NCBI RefSeq assembly: GCF_004777465.1
Contig: NZ_CP038462.1
Coordinates: 2,232,001 to 2,296,000, forward strand
DNA: 64,000 bases
From: Nocardioides daphniae
GTDB taxonomy: Bacteria; Actinomycetota; Actinomycetes; Propionibacteriales; Nocardioidaceae
Reading direction: 5' to 3'
Both the position numbers and the translations under genes were made by a program. Shown one piece after another: positions 10,214 through 20,411 of the stretch; position 1 is the first letter of the stretch; each line of letters begins with the position of its first letter. The notes beneath the pieces are model-generated. The model searched no databases and was not told where the DNA came from. It was given only the letters and a program-made list of their open reading frames with translations.

Positions 10214-11688
10214 TCAGCGCCAGTCGACGGTCAGGTACTGGGTCTCGGTGAAGGCCTCCAGGCCCTCGTGGCCGCCCTCGCGGCCCAGGCCGCTGGTGCG
10301 CGTCCCGCCGAACGGAGCGGCAGGGTCGGAGACGATGCCGCGGTTGATGCCGACCATCCCGATCTCGAACTGCTCGGCCATCCGCATCGCCTCCTGCAGG
10401 TCGCCCGAGCAGATGTAGGACGACAGCCCCATCTCGGTGGAGTTGGCCTGGGCGATCGCCTCCTCGACGTCGTCGAAGACCACCACCGGCGCGACCGGGC
10501 CGAAGAGCTCGTGCTGCACCAGGTCGGCGTCGGGCGCCACCCCGGTGAGCAGCACCGGTGCCACGAAGTGGCCGCGCCCGTCGGGCACCTTCGCCCGGGC
10601 GGCCACCTCGGCGCCGTCCGCGACGGCTGCGTCGACGAGCTCGGTGAGGTTCTTGGCGGCGTCGGCGGAGATCATCGGCCCGATCGCCGCACCGTCGATC
10701 CCGGGCCCCACCTCGAGCGCCTCGATGCGCGCGGCGAAGCGCTCCACGAACTCGTCGTGCACGCTGCGGTGCACGTGGAAGCGGTTGGCGGCCGTGCAGG
10801 CCTGGCCGCCGTTGCGGAACTTGGCGACCATCGCAGCCTCGACGGCCAGCTCGAGGTCGGCGCTCGCGGTCACCACGAAGGGGGCGTTGCCGCCCAGCTC
10901 CATCGAGCAGTTGAGCACCCGCTCGGCCGCCTGCTCCAGCAGCAGCGACCCGACCCGGGTGGAGCCGGTGAAGGAGAGCTTGCGCACCGCCGGGTGGGCC
11001 AGCAGCGCGCCGACGCTCTCCCCGGCCTGGTCGCTGGTGACCACGTTGACCACGCCGGTGGGCACGCCGGCCTCGAGCAGCAGGCCGCCGAGCGCCAGCG
11101 CGGTGAGCGGGGTCTGGGAGGCGGGCTTGACCACGACGGTGCAGCCCGCGGCGAGGGCCGGCGCCACCTTGCGGGTCATCATCGCCGCCGGGAAGTTCCA
11201 CGGCGTGACGAGCACCGAGACGCCGACGGGGCGCCGCTGCACGAACGTACGGGCGCCACCGGCCGGGGCGACCGAGAGCTGGCCGTCGTTGCGCACGGCC
11301 TCCTCGCCGTACCAGCGGAAGAACTCGGCGGCGTACGCGACCTCGGCGCGGGCGTCGGCGAGCGACTTGCCGTTTCCAGGACCATCAGGGTGGCGAAGTC
11401 GTCGGTGCGCGCAACCATGAGGTCGTACGCCCGGCGCAGCGCCTCCGCCCGCTCACGCGGCGCCCGCGCCGACCAGGCCGGGAGCGCGGCGGCCGCGGCG
11501 TCCGCGGCCTCCTGCGCGTCGGTGACCGTGGCGCCGGTGACCTCGACCAGGGTGTCGGTGGTGGCCGGGTCCTCGACGGCGAAGCCGTCCCGGCCCGAGG
11601 TCAGCCAGCGGTCGCCGATCAGCGACCCGGTGGCGGGCACCAGCTCTTCGATGACCTGCTCGGCCACCTGGCGGGTTGTGGTGTGCAC
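10214..11688 (-). CDS. NAD(P)-dependent succinate-semialdehyde dehydrogenase family protein
   Basis: About 491 residues of the aldehyde dehydrogenase superfamily, closest in pattern to succinate-semialdehyde dehydrogenases. It shows TPWNFPAAM and KPASQTPL for nucleotide binding, the general-base Glu in MELGGNAPF, the nucleophile Cys in FRNGGQACTA, and the C-terminal GFGGTRTSGLGRE-like signature (here PFGGTRTSGLGREGG). The frame breaks at about 11367-11372 in the LETGKSLADAR motif, where GGC has lost one G. The GTG at 11688 follows a GAGAAGAGG ribosome site. A TetR gene is divergent across a 70-bp region with a palindrome, which suggests local control. Substrate preference cannot be fixed from sequence. 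Confidence 0.8.
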
Positions 11689-11719
11689 GGCGAACCTCTT
11701 CTCCTCGCGAGCGGACAAC

Positions 11720-11736
11720 ACGCCCCTGAGGGGCGT
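11720..11736. promoter_or_regulatory. Palindrome between SSADH and tetR genes, probable TetR operator
   Basis: ACGCCCCTGAGGGGCGT is a perfect palindrome with 8-bp arms around one base. It lies midway in the 70-bp divergent region between the dehydrogenase GTG (11688) and the TetR ATG (11759). TAGGCT at 11746-11751 could be the -10 box of a leaderless tetR transcript. A TetR site controlling both genes is inference. Confidence 0.5.
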
Positions 11737-11758
11737 CCTCAACACTAGGCTCTCGCCC

Positions 11759-12409
11759 ATGACTGCTCATGCCTCCGTCGTGGCCGACGAGCGTGCCCGC
11801 TTCGTCGCGAGCGTGCGCGACCTCACCGACCCCGTCAAGGGGACGACCCGCCACCGGGTCGCCACCGAGGCCATGTCGCTCTTCGCCCGCAAGGGCTACG
11901 GCGGGGCCTCGATGCGCGAGATCGGCGCAGCGGTGGGGATGCAGGCCGCGAGCATCTACGGCCACTTCCCCCTGGGCAAGAAGCAGATCCTGATCGACGG
12001 CCTGCTCGACATCCTCGACGACTTCCTGGTCGTGGTCGTCGAGCCGGTTGCCACCGGTCGACCTGCCCGCGAGGAGCTGGTCGACCTGGTGACGCGCCAC
12101 GTCGGCTGGCGCCTCGACAAGGGCGACATGTCGCTGGCCTGGGACGCGGCCTACTTCGGCCTCGGCATGACCGAGGTCCTGGAGGACCGGCACATGGCGG
12201 CGCTGATCGCGGTCGTCGACCAGTACCGCAGCTACATCACCGCGCTGGTCGGCGAGGTCGGCGACCCCGCGGAGGCCGCCGGGACCGCCCGGGCCGTGAT
12301 GTCGCTGTGCGACACCAGCGACCGGCTGCGGCTGGGTCCCGACGAGCCCCGCGAGGACGTCGTCGCGCGGGTGGTCACCCTCGTGCTGCGGTGCTGCCGC
12401 GCGGAGTGA
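11759..12409 (+). CDS. TetR-family transcriptional regulator
   Basis: A 216-residue regulator. Residues 30-75 hold the TetR helix-turn-helix: TEAMSLFARKGYGGASMREI, then AAVGMQAASIYGHFPLGKK with the conserved Y-HF of the recognition helix region. The C-terminal ligand domain has no recognisable binding motif. It is divergent from the semialdehyde dehydrogenase gene across a perfect palindrome, so it most likely represses that gene and itself. The ATG lies 8 bases after a TAGGCT -10-like box with no ribosome site, which suggests a leaderless message. Confidence 0.8.
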   Translation: MTAHASVVADERARFVASVRDLTDPVKGTTRHRVATEAMSLFARKGYGGASMREIGAAVGMQAASIYGHFPLGKKQILIDGLLDILDDFLVVVVEPVATGRPAREELVDLVTRHVGWRLDKGDMSLAWDAAYFGLGMTEVLEDRHMAALIAVVDQYRSYITALVGEVGDPAEAAGTARAVMSLCDTSDRLRLGPDEPREDVVARVVTLVLRCCRAE

Positions 12410-12418
12410 CCGACCCGG

Positions 12419-13648
12419 TCACATCCGCCAGCAGGAGGACGCCGCCGGCAGCCCGGCGAACCGCGCCTCCAGGAAGGCGTAGATCTCCGTCGCGTGGTTG
12501 AGCATGCCGCCCACGTGCAGCGGTGAGAGGTTGCTGCTCAGCCGCACCGTCGCGCCGCGGTTGCACCAGTCTTTGGTCAGCTGCGTGGCCACCCGGTGGG
12601 GCACGACGTCGTCGAGGTGGCTGTGGGTGACCAGCACCGGCGCGTTGGGCTTGATGGTGCCGATGCGCTGGTCGGCGATCATCCGGTCGAAGGGTGCCCG
12701 CTTGATCAGCTCGGCCAGCCCGGCGCCGTCCGCGGTGTAGTCCGACGACTTCGTGAAGGCCGCCCCGAGCAGGTCGAAGACGCAGTCGTCGGCGATCTTG
12801 GCGAACATCTCGGTGCCCTTGGCGTTGAGGTAGGGCGTCATGTCGATGCCGTAGCTCGAGGTCAGGCCCGCGATGGCGAACCAGGTGAAGAGCGAGTAGA
12901 GGCTGCCGTCGATGGCGTCCGGCAGCGCACGCAGGTCGGCCGGGACGGCGCTGGCCACCGTGCCCTTCACCTTCATGCCGGGGGCGTAGGAGCCCGCGAG
13001 CTCGGCGGCCGACGCGGCACCCGCGCCACCCTGGGAGTAGCCGGCGAAGGCGACCGGGCTGGTGGCGGTCAGGCCGGTGGAAGGCATCCGCTGCGCGGCG
13101 CGCACGATGTCGATCACCGCGCGGCCCTGGGAGACGCGGTCCATGTAGGTGTGCATCCCGGCGGTGCCGAGACCCTCGTAGTCGGTCATCGCGATGGCGT
13201 AGCCGCGGGCCAGCAGCCCGGCCATGAAGAACGACTCGTACTCGAAGAGCTCGCTGAAGACGCGCGACGGGGCGCAGGAGTCGCCGATCCCCTGGGTGCC
13301 GACGGCGTAGCCGATGACGGGCCGGGTCCCCGGACCCACCCACTTGGCCTTCGGCACGAAGATCGAGCCGGAGACCGCGACCGGCTTCCCGGTGCGGTTG
13401 GTGGAGCGGTAGAGCACGCGCTGGGCGTCGAAGGCGACGGTGTGCCCGTCGACCGGGTCGAGCAGCAGGTCGAGCTTCTCGCTGCGGATCAGGTCACCGT
13501 TGGCGGCCGGCAGGGTGGCCGGCGCCTCGTAGAACGCGGGGCGCGGCTCCTCCGCGGACGCCGTGGGCGTCGCGGTGAGGGGCAGGACGGCCAGCACGGC
13601 CGTGACGACGACGGCCGCCGTGGAGCGGGCATGACGAATGGGGTTCAC
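12419..13648 (-). CDS. Secreted lipase (LIP family)
   Basis: A 409-residue secreted alpha/beta hydrolase of the secretory lipase family. A Sec signal peptide spans residues 1-31 (RHARSTAAVVVTAVLAVLPL, then an AXA-like TASAEE site). The nucleophile elbow is AGYSQGG near residue 200. The Asp lies in THSHLDDVVP and the His in SPLHVGG near the C-terminus. Paired cysteines (DSCAPS, DDCVF, DWCN, SSCW) fit disulfides outside the cell. The GTG at 13648 follows a strong GGGAGGGAG ribosome site and starts the signal peptide; longer in-frame starts reach 13822 but add no plausible sequence. Natural substrates are probably acyl esters. Confidence 0.82.
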   Translation of the reverse strand: MNPIRHARSTAAVVVTAVLAVLPLTATPTASAEEPRPAFYEAPATLPAANGDLIRSEKLDLLLDPVDGHTVAFDAQRVLYRSTNRTGKPVAVSGSIFVPKAKWVGPGTRPVIGYAVGTQGIGDSCAPSRVFSELFEYESFFMAGLLARGYAIAMTDYEGLGTAGMHTYMDRVSQGRAVIDIVRAAQRMPSTGLTATSPVAFAGYSQGGAGAASAAELAGSYAPGMKVKGTVASAVPADLRALPDAIDGSLYSLFTWFAIAGLTSSYGIDMTPYLNAKGTEMFAKIADDCVFDLLGAAFTKSSDYTADGAGLAELIKRAPFDRMIADQRIGTIKPNAPVLVTHSHLDDVVPHRVATQLTKDWCNRGATVRLSSNLSPLHVGGMLNHATEIYAFLEARFAGLPAASSCWRM

Positions 13649-13713
13649 GCAGGGTCTCCCTCCCGAGGTGAGGACCCCCGAGCGGACCCTCACAGTGCTG
13701 GTGTCACAAAACC

Positions 13714-13729
13714 AGTGATCCAGGTCACA
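13714..13729. promoter_or_regulatory. CRP/GlxR-like site upstream of the lipase gene
   Basis: AGTGA-TCCAGG-TCACA matches the CRP/FNR-type consensus TGTGA-N6-TCACA with one mismatch. It lies 66 bases upstream of the lipase GTG. A CTGGT...ACCAG inverted repeat overlaps one edge. Control by a CRP-family regulator is inference from the consensus alone. Confidence 0.35.
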
Positions 13730-13830
13730 CGCAAGAGTCGTCCCACCGGAGGGTCCCGGAGCAGGCCGGAGCAGGCCGGAACTCCTCGACGATCCGAGGC
13801 GTTCACACCACGCATGACACACTTGACGCC

Positions 13831-13847
13831 CACGGCGTCACGCCGTG
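13831..13847. promoter_or_regulatory. Inverted repeat upstream of terC
   Basis: CACGGCG-TCA-CGCCGTG has perfect 7-bp arms and lies 50 bases before the terC ATG. TTGACG at 13823 could be a -35 box. It could be an operator or a leader hairpin. I found no yybP-ykoY manganese riboswitch pattern, which often precedes terC genes. The rest of 13649-13896 holds no gene. Confidence 0.25.
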
Positions 13848-13896
13848 CACGGCGAACCCCTCGTCTCCCTCCCCCACCTCGATCCAGGAGAAGTAC

Positions 13897-15113
13897 ATGT
13901 CCGTGAGCCCGCTCGTGTGGGGCCTGACCGTCGTCGCCATCTTGGGACTGCTGGCGTTCGACTTCTTCTTCCACGTGCGCAAGGCGCACGTGCCGACGCT
14001 GAAGGAGGCGGCGATCTGGTCGGCGATCTACGTCGGCTTCGCGATCGTCTTCGGCCTGGCGTCCTGGTCTTCGGCGGCGGCCAGATGGGGTCGGAGTACT
14101 TCGCCGGCTACATCACCGAGAAGGCGCTGAGCGTCGACAACCTCTTCGTCTTCCTGATCATCATGGCGAGCTTCAAGGTGCCCCGTGAGGACCAGCAGAA
14201 GGTGCTGCTCTTCGGCATCGTCTTCGCGCTGATCGCGCGCACGGGCTTCATCCTGCTGGGCGCCGCGCTGATCAACCAGTTCGCCTGGATCTTCTACCTC
14301 TTCGGCCTGATCCTGCTGCTCACCGCCGGCAACCTGCTCAAGGGTGAGGACGAGGAAGAGGAGGTCGACAACTTCGTCATCCGCCTGGCCAAGCGCTTCC
14401 TGCACACCTCGGACCACTACGACGGCGACAAGCTGTTCACGGTCGAGAACGGCAAGAAGGTCATGACCCCGATGCTGCTGGTCATGGTGGCCATCGGCGG
14501 CACGGACATCCTCTTCGCCCTCGACTCGATCCCCGCGATCTTCGGCCTCACCCAGAACACGTTCATCGTCTTCACCGCGACCGCGTTCTCGCTGATGGGT
14601 CTGCGCCAGCTCTTCTTCCTGATCGACGGCCTGCTGGACCGCCTGATCTTCCTCTCCTACGGCCTCGCCGCGATCCTCGCCTTCATCGGCGTGAAGCTGA
14701 TCCTGCACGCGCTGCACGAGAACAACCTGCCCTTCATCAACGACGGCGAGCACGTCAACGTCGTCGAGGTCAGCATCGGCCTGTCGCTCTCGGTCATCCT
14801 GGGTGTCCTGCTCGTGACCGTCCTGGCGTCGCTGCTCAGCCCGGCGGGCAAGGCCCACGCGGTCATCGCCAACGCCCGTCGTCACGCCGAGGCCTACCTC
14901 GACGCCGACTACACGCAGGACGAGAACGAGCGCGAGCGCCTCTACGCCGAGCTGATGCAGGCGCGCGAGCAGGTCAAGACCCTCCCGGAGAAGTACCAGG
15001 AGAAGGCCCGTCAGGAGACCCCGCTGGTCGACCTGCTGCGCCAGGTCGCGGAGAGCCACGACGCCGCCGCCGAGCGCGGCGAGGTGCCGCCCACCACGCA
15101 CCAGCCCCTCTGA
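13897..15113 (+). CDS. TerC/Alx-family membrane protein (probable metal ion exporter)
   Basis: About 405 residues with roughly nine transmembrane helices. Both acidic signature segments of the family are present: EKALSVDNLFVF near residue 75 and GGTDILFALDSIPA near residue 200, which supply the metal-coordinating Asp residues. Members of this family export Mn(II) or are tied to tellurite resistance. The C-terminal 80 residues form a charged cytoplasmic tail. At about 14064-14068 the frame shifts because GGGC has lost one G in the GLGVLVFGGGQMG stretch. The ATG follows CCAGGAGAAGTAC. It ends at a hairpin shared with the convergent glnE. Confidence 0.85.
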
Positions 15114-15130
15114 CGCTCCTTCGCACGTGA

Positions 15131-15165
15131 CACGAGCGCCGGCACCGACGGGGTCGGCGCTCGTG
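15131..15165. terminator. Bidirectional hairpin between terC and glnE
   Basis: CACGAGCGCCG (15131-15141) pairs perfectly with CGGCGCTCGTG (15155-15165) across a 13-base loop. It sits between the convergent stops of terC (15113) and glnE (15182). There is no U-tract, as is common for actinobacterial terminators. Confidence 0.6.
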
Positions 15166-15181
15166 CGCGTCGTGGGGTGCC

Positions 15182-18179
15182 TCAGCCCCAGAAGATCCGG
15201 TCGACGACGGCGTGCGCGCGCCGCGTCGTACGCAGGTAGTCGTTGACCATCCGGTCGGTGTCGTCGAGGTCGTAGCCCAGGAGGCTGGCCAGGGCCGCGC
15301 GCTCCTTGGGGTCCTTGGGCAACGAGTCGGTGCCCTTGCCGCGTACGAGGGTGGCGGCGTTGCGCATACGGCTCGCGAGCCGCCACGCCTCCCGCAGCAC
15401 ATGCGCGTCGTCGGGGTCGATGAGGTCGGCCTCGACCGCCGCGTCGAGCGCCGGGAGCGTCACCGGCGTCCGCAGCGCCGGCACCCGGCCCGCCCACTGC
15501 ATCTGGAGCAGCTGCACGGTCCACTCGATGTCGCTGAGGCCGCCGCGGCCCAGCTTGAAGTGGGTGTGCGGGTCGGCGCCGCGCGGGAGCCGCTCGGTGT
15601 CGACGCGGGCCTTGATCCGGCGCACCTCGACGACGTCGTCGTCGCTGGCCCCCTCGGCGGGGTAGCGCAACGGGTCGATGAGCGCGGTGAAGCGCTCCCG
15701 CAGGCCGGGGTCGCCGATCACCGCGTCGGCACGCAGCAGCGCCTGCGCCTCCCACAGCGCCGACCACTTGGCGTAGTAGGCGGCGTACGAGTCGAGGCTG
15801 CGGGTCAGCGCACCCTGGCGCCCCTCCGGGCGCAGGTCGGCATCGACCTCCAGCGCCGGGTCGGTGCCCGGGGTGGCGAGCAGCGTGCGTACGTCGTTGG
15901 CCACCGCGGCAGCGAACTGCGACGCCTCGTGGGCGTCGGCGCCCTCGACGACCTCGTGCACGAACATCACGTCGGCGTCGCTGGCGTAGGAGAGCTCGAA
16001 GCCGCCGTAGCGGCCCATCGCCACGATCGCCATCCGGGCCGGGGGCGCGTCGAAGCCGCGGCTCGCGGCCTGGTCGCGCATGACCGCCTGCAACGTCGCC
16101 TCCAGGGTGGCGTCGGTCATCGAGGTGAGGGCCCGGCCCGCCTCCTCGACGTCGGTCTCGCCGAAGATCTCGCCGACGGCGATCCGGAAGAGCTCACGGC
16201 GCCGGATGCCGCGGACCGCGCGCACCGCGTCGACCGCGCTGGCCTGGCGCAGCGCGGTGGCCACGGTCTCGGAGGTGAGCGCCTCCTTGCTGAGCGGGGT
16301 GAGGTCCTCGCCGAGGATCTTGACGCCCTGGGGCTCACGCTCCAGCAGGCCGCTGACGAAGCGGGAGGTGGAGAGCACGCGGGCGAGGCGCTCGGCCACC
16401 TGCCCCTCGTCGCGCAGCTGGCGCAGGTACCAGGGGGTGTCGCCGAGGGTCTCGCTGATCCGACGGAAGCCGAAGAGCCCGGCGTCGGGGTCGGGTGAGT
16501 CGGCGAACCACTCCAGCATCACCGGCAGCAGCGTGCGCTGGATGTTGGCGCTGCGCGAGACCCCCGAGGTGAGCGCCTCGAGGTGGCGCAGGGCTGCCCG
16601 CGGGTCCCCGTAGCCCAGCGCCTTCAGCCGCTCCTCGGCCTGGGCCAGGGTCAGGCGGGCGTCGGGGCCCGGGATCCGTGCCACCGCCTCCAGCAGCGGC
16701 CGGTAGAAGAGCTTCTCGTGGAGGCGTCGCACCAGCCGGCGGCGCCGCTGCCACTCCTCCTCCAGGGTCGTCGCGGGGTTGCGAAAGAAGCCCATGGAGC
16801 GGCCCAGGCGGCGCAGGGCGGCCTCGTCGGCCGGGACCACGTGGGTGCGCCGCAGCTGGAAGAGCTGGATGCGGTGCTCGAGTGAGCGGAGGAACGTGTA
16901 GGCCTCGTGCAGCGCCTCGCCGTCGGCCCGACCGACGTAGCCGCCGCGGGTCAGCTGGAAGAGGCCGCTGAGCGTCGTCGGGGCGCGCACCGTCTCGTCG
17001 GCCCGCCCGTGCACCAACTGGAGCAGCTGCACCGCGAACTCCACGTCGCGCAGGCCACCGGCGCCCAGCTTGAGCTGGCGCTGCGCCTCCTTGCTGGGGA
17101 TGTGCTCCAGCACCCGGCGTCGCATCGCCTGGACGTCGGGCACGAAGCCGTCGCGCTCGGCCACCGACCAGACCATCGGGGCGACCATCTCGCAGAAGCG
17201 CTCACCCAGCTCGACGTCGCCCGCGACGGGGCGCGCCTTCAGCAGTGCCTGGAACTCCCAGGTCTTGGCCCAGCGCTCGTAGTAGCCCCGGTGGCTGGCG
17301 ACCGTGCGCACCAGCGGGCCCTGGTTGCCCTCGGGCCGCAGGCCTGCGTCGACCGGCCAGATCGTGCCCTCGCGGGTGTGCTCGGAGCAGACCTGCATGA
17401 GGTGGGCGGCCAGCTGGGTCGCCACCCGGGTGGCGTCGTGCTCCTCCACCCCGTCGGCGGCCTCGTGCACGAAGATCACGTCGACGTCGGAGACGTAGTT
17501 GAGCTCGTGCGCGCCGCACTTGCCCATCGCGATCACCGCGAGCCGCGCCCGGGCGGACTGCTCCCCACCCGCGCGCGGGCGACGGCCAGTGCGGCCTCGA
17601 GGGTGCCTGTGGCGAGGTCGGAGATCTCCGCGGCCGTGTCGTCGAGCTGCTGCCCGTGCGCCAGGTCGCGGGCGACCAGGGGCAGCAGCAGCCGGCGGTA
17701 GGCGACCCTCAGGTTGTCGACGGCCTCCGCGTCGGGCAGCGTCGCTGTCGGGGCGTCGCTGTCGGGGTCGGCCCCACGCTCTGCAGCAGCTGCTCGCGCA
17801 GCCGCCAGGCGGCAGACCGGGTGCAGGGCAGGGAGTCGTCCTGCAGCACCTGCCAGTGGTCGGGGTGGCGTACCAGGTGCTCGCCCAGGGCCTGGCTGGC
17901 GCCGAGCACGTGGACCAGGCGGCAGGCGGTCGCGTCATCGGCGGCCAGGGCGGCGAGCAGCTGCGTACGCCCGTCAGTGGCGGCCTCGACCGCGTCGCGC
18001 AGGGAGAGCAGCGTACGCAGGGCGAGGTCCGGGTCGGCGGCCTTCGCCAGGTGCTCGAGGACGACCTCGTACGCCTCCCCCAGCTCAGCGAGGCCCGTGC
18101 GGGCGGCCGCGAGGTCCTCGAACCCCGTCCGGACGAGGAGCGTGGTGCTGGGGGGTGGGACATCGGTCGAGTCCGTCAC
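15182..18179 (-). CDS. glnE: Bifunctional glutamine synthetase adenylyltransferase/deadenylase GlnE
   Basis: About 999 residues after repair, the normal GlnE length. It has two homologous nucleotidyltransferase halves: AVIAMGKCGAHELNYVSDVDV (first half) and AIVAMGRYGGFELSYASDADV (second half), each with the G-S/Y-x-S-D-x-D core. GlnRP-type helical regions follow each, with RLRDVEFAVQLLQ-like sequence. It attaches and removes AMP on glutamine synthetase according to nitrogen status. Two breaks, at about 17563-17566 and 17772-17775, each fit loss of one G from a GGGG run; between them the third frame reads DNLRVAYRRLLLPL. The GTG start overlaps the stop of the upstream membrane-protein gene, in an operon with glnA2. 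Confidence 0.92.
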
Positions 18180-19015
18180 TCCATGTAGTGCGGCAACCCG
18201 GCGTCGGGCAGCTCGACGTCGGCACGACGCTCGGGCCGCAGCAGCATGAAGCGGACCGCGGCCATCACGATCACGAAGAGTCCGAGCAGCGGGAGCAGAC
18301 GGTCCCAGCCGGTCTGGCCGCCGGGGCTCACCCCGACGAGGCCGACCTGGGAGGCGTCCCACGCGTAGTAGGCCACGATGCCCGCGATGCCGAGGAGGAC
18401 GACCAGGACCGTGCGCTCCACCCCCGTGGGGCGGCGCGTCAGCACCGACGGGCTCGTCGGCCAGGGCACGGCGCAGATCGCGACGAGCAGCACGCCGACG
18501 CCGATGGAGATCCACGACATGCCGAGCAGGTCCTGGGTGTCGACGGGGTGCAGCTTGGCGAAGAGCCACCCCGACGCGAGCATGCCGAGGCCGGCGAAGG
18601 CGGTGCGCGCACGCGTCGAGGAGGTCGAGACCGGCAGCCACATCAGGGCGCTGATCGTCGAGATGAGCAGGATCGCCGCGACGATGATCGCCAGCGGGAG
18701 GGTGAACTCGTAGAAGACGATGTCGTCGGCCTGGTTGCGCACGCCGGGGTCGAGGGCGATCAGCACCCAGGTGATGCCGCTGAGGAAGGCCAGCCAGAGC
18801 ATCGGCTCCAGGACGACCCGGATCGGGCCGCTGACGCGGGTCGCGTCGACACGGACGTCCTTGCCGATCTTCTTCGACCGCTTCACCGAGACCGGGCGGA
18901 GCCGGTCGTCGAGCACCGGCCCACGGGCCACCGGCGCGTCACTGACCACGACCCGCTCTGCCTGGTCGGCCCGGCGGGCTCCGGCGCGACGCTGCGACTG
19001 CCCCCATGCAGCCAT
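18176..19015 (-). CDS. Conserved membrane protein between glnA2 and glnE
   Basis: A 279-residue protein that I do not recognise. The first 60 residues are cytoplasmic and basic (VKRSKKIGKDVRVDATR). About six hydrophobic helices follow (EPMLWLAFLSGITWVLIAL, LPLAIIVAAILLISTISALM and others), with a soluble tail containing DVELPDAGLPHYME. It begins one base after the glnA2 stop and its own stop overlaps the glnE start, so it is locked between two nitrogen-regulation genes. A role in nitrogen control or ammonium handling is suggested only by this context. Confidence 0.7.
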   Translation of the reverse strand: MAAWGQSQRRAGARRADQAERVVVSDAPVARGPVLDDRLRPVSVKRSKKIGKDVRVDATRVSGPIRVVLEPMLWLAFLSGITWVLIALDPGVRNQADDIVFYEFTLPLAIIVAAILLISTISALMWLPVSTSSTRARTAFAGLGMLASGWLFAKLHPVDTQDLLGMSWISIGVGVLLVAICAVPWPTSPSVLTRRPTGVERTVLVVLLGIAGIVAYYAWDASQVGLVGVSPGGQTGWDRLLPLLGLFVIVMAAVRFMLLRPERRADVELPDAGLPHYME

Positions 19016-19016
19016 G

Positions 19017-20354
19017 TCAGATCACCGGAAGCATCTGGTCGCGCTCGAAGGCGGAGACCTGTCCGCGGTAGGCGTCCCACTCCGCCCGCTTGTTGCGCAG
19101 GAAGAAGTCGAAGACGTGCTCGCCGAGGGTCTCGGCGACCAGCTCGGAGCTCTCCGCCATGTTGATCGCCTCGTAGAGGGTGCGCGGCAGCTCCTGGATG
19201 CCGAGGCTGCGGCGCTCGCGCTCGGTGAGCGACCAGACGTCCTCCTCGGCCTCCCGCGGCAGCTCGTAGCCCTCCTCGATGCCCTTCATGCCGGCGGCGA
19301 GCGTCACGGCGAAGGCGAGGTAGGGGTTGCAGGCGGCGTCGAGCGAGCGGAGCTCGATGCGGGTCGACTGGCCCTTGCCGGGCTTGTACATCGGCACCCG
19401 GATCATCGCGGAGCGGTTGTTGTGGCCCCACGAGATGTACGACGGCGCCTCGCCGCCGCCGATCAGGCGCTTGTAGGAGTTGACCCACTGGTTGGTCACG
19501 GCGGAGATCTCCGCGGCGTGGGTCAGCAGGCCGGCCATGAACTGGCGGCCCGTGGTGGAGAGCTGGTACTGCGAGCCGGCCTCGTAGAAGGCGTTGCGGT
19601 CGCCCTCGAAGAGGGAGAGGTGCGTGTGCATGCCGGAGCCGGGCTGCTGGGTGAAGGGCTTGGGCATGAAGGAGGCCCACACGCCCTGGCCCAGCGCCAC
19701 CTCACGGATGACGGTGCGGAAGGTCATGATGTTGTCGGCCGTGGTCAGGGCGTCGGCGTAGCGCAGGTCGATCTCCTGCTGGCCCGGACCGGCCTCGTGG
19801 TGGCTGAACTCCACCGAGATGCCCATCGACTCGAGCATCGTGATCGCCTCGCGGCGGAAGTCGGCGCCGGCCGACTGCGCGGTGTGGTCGAAGTAGCCGG
19901 AGCTGTCGACCGGGCGCGGCTCGACGCCGGCCTCCGGGGAGTCCTTGAAGAGGTAGAACTCGATCTCGGGGTGCGTGTAGAAGCTGAAGCCCTTGTCGGC
20001 GGCCTTCGCGAGGGTGCGCTTGAGCACGTGGCGAGGGTCGGCGTACGACGGGCTGCCGTCCGGCATCATGATGTCGCAGAACATGCGCGCGGTCGACGGG
20101 GCGTCGCCGCGCCACGGCAGGATCTGGAAGGTCGACGGGTCCGGCTTGGCCAGCATGTCGGCCTCCTGGACGCGCGCGAAGCCCTCGATCGCCGAGCCGT
20201 CGAAGCCGATGCCCTCACCGAAGGCGCTCTCCAGCTCCGCCGGGGCGATCGCCACCGACTTGAGGAACCCGAGAACGTCGGTGAACCACAGACGTACGAA
20301 CCGGACGTCGCGCTCCTCGAGAGCGCGGAGAACGAAGTCTTCCTGCTTGCCCAT
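19017..20354 (-). CDS. glnA2: Type I glutamine synthetase, GlnA2-like
   Basis: A 445-residue glutamine synthetase, the size of actinobacterial GlnA2 (GSI-alpha). Active-site segments are clear: GFDGSAIEGF, HPEIEFYLF, the ATP region MPKPFTQQPGSGMH, and the RVPMY...TRIELRSLDAACNPYLAF glutamate region. The Tyr-containing adenylylation loop of GSI-beta enzymes (NLYDLP) is not present; the matching stretch reads ELPRTLYEA. The neighbouring glnE product therefore probably acts on a different GlnA rather than this one. It makes glutamine from glutamate and ammonia. It is the first gene of the glnA2-membrane protein-glnE operon. Confidence 0.85.
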   Translation of the reverse strand: MGKQEDFVLRALEERDVRFVRLWFTDVLGFLKSVAIAPAELESAFGEGIGFDGSAIEGFARVQEADMLAKPDPSTFQILPWRGDAPSTARMFCDIMMPDGSPSYADPRHVLKRTLAKAADKGFSFYTHPEIEFYLFKDSPEAGVEPRPVDSSGYFDHTAQSAGADFRREAITMLESMGISVEFSHHEAGPGQQEIDLRYADALTTADNIMTFRTVIREVALGQGVWASFMPKPFTQQPGSGMHTHLSLFEGDRNAFYEAGSQYQLSTTGRQFMAGLLTHAAEISAVTNQWVNSYKRLIGGGEAPSYISWGHNNRSAMIRVPMYKPGKGQSTRIELRSLDAACNPYLAFAVTLAAGMKGIEEGYELPREAEEDVWSLTERERRSLGIQELPRTLYEAINMAESSELVAETLGEHVFDFFLRNKRAEWDAYRGQVSAFERDQMLPVI

Positions 20355-20411
20355 GGGGGCAACTATGTCGTACGCCCACCACCGGGACGTGCAGTTCCCC
20401 CCAAACCGGTC

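Noticed and set aside
13771..13790. Tandem GGAGCAGGCC repeat as an operator
   Set aside because: Two adjacent copies of a short GC-rich decamer are too weak a signal in DNA of this composition.
13649..13896. yybP-ykoY manganese riboswitch before terC
   Set aside because: The conserved loop sequences are not visible; only short inverted repeats are present.
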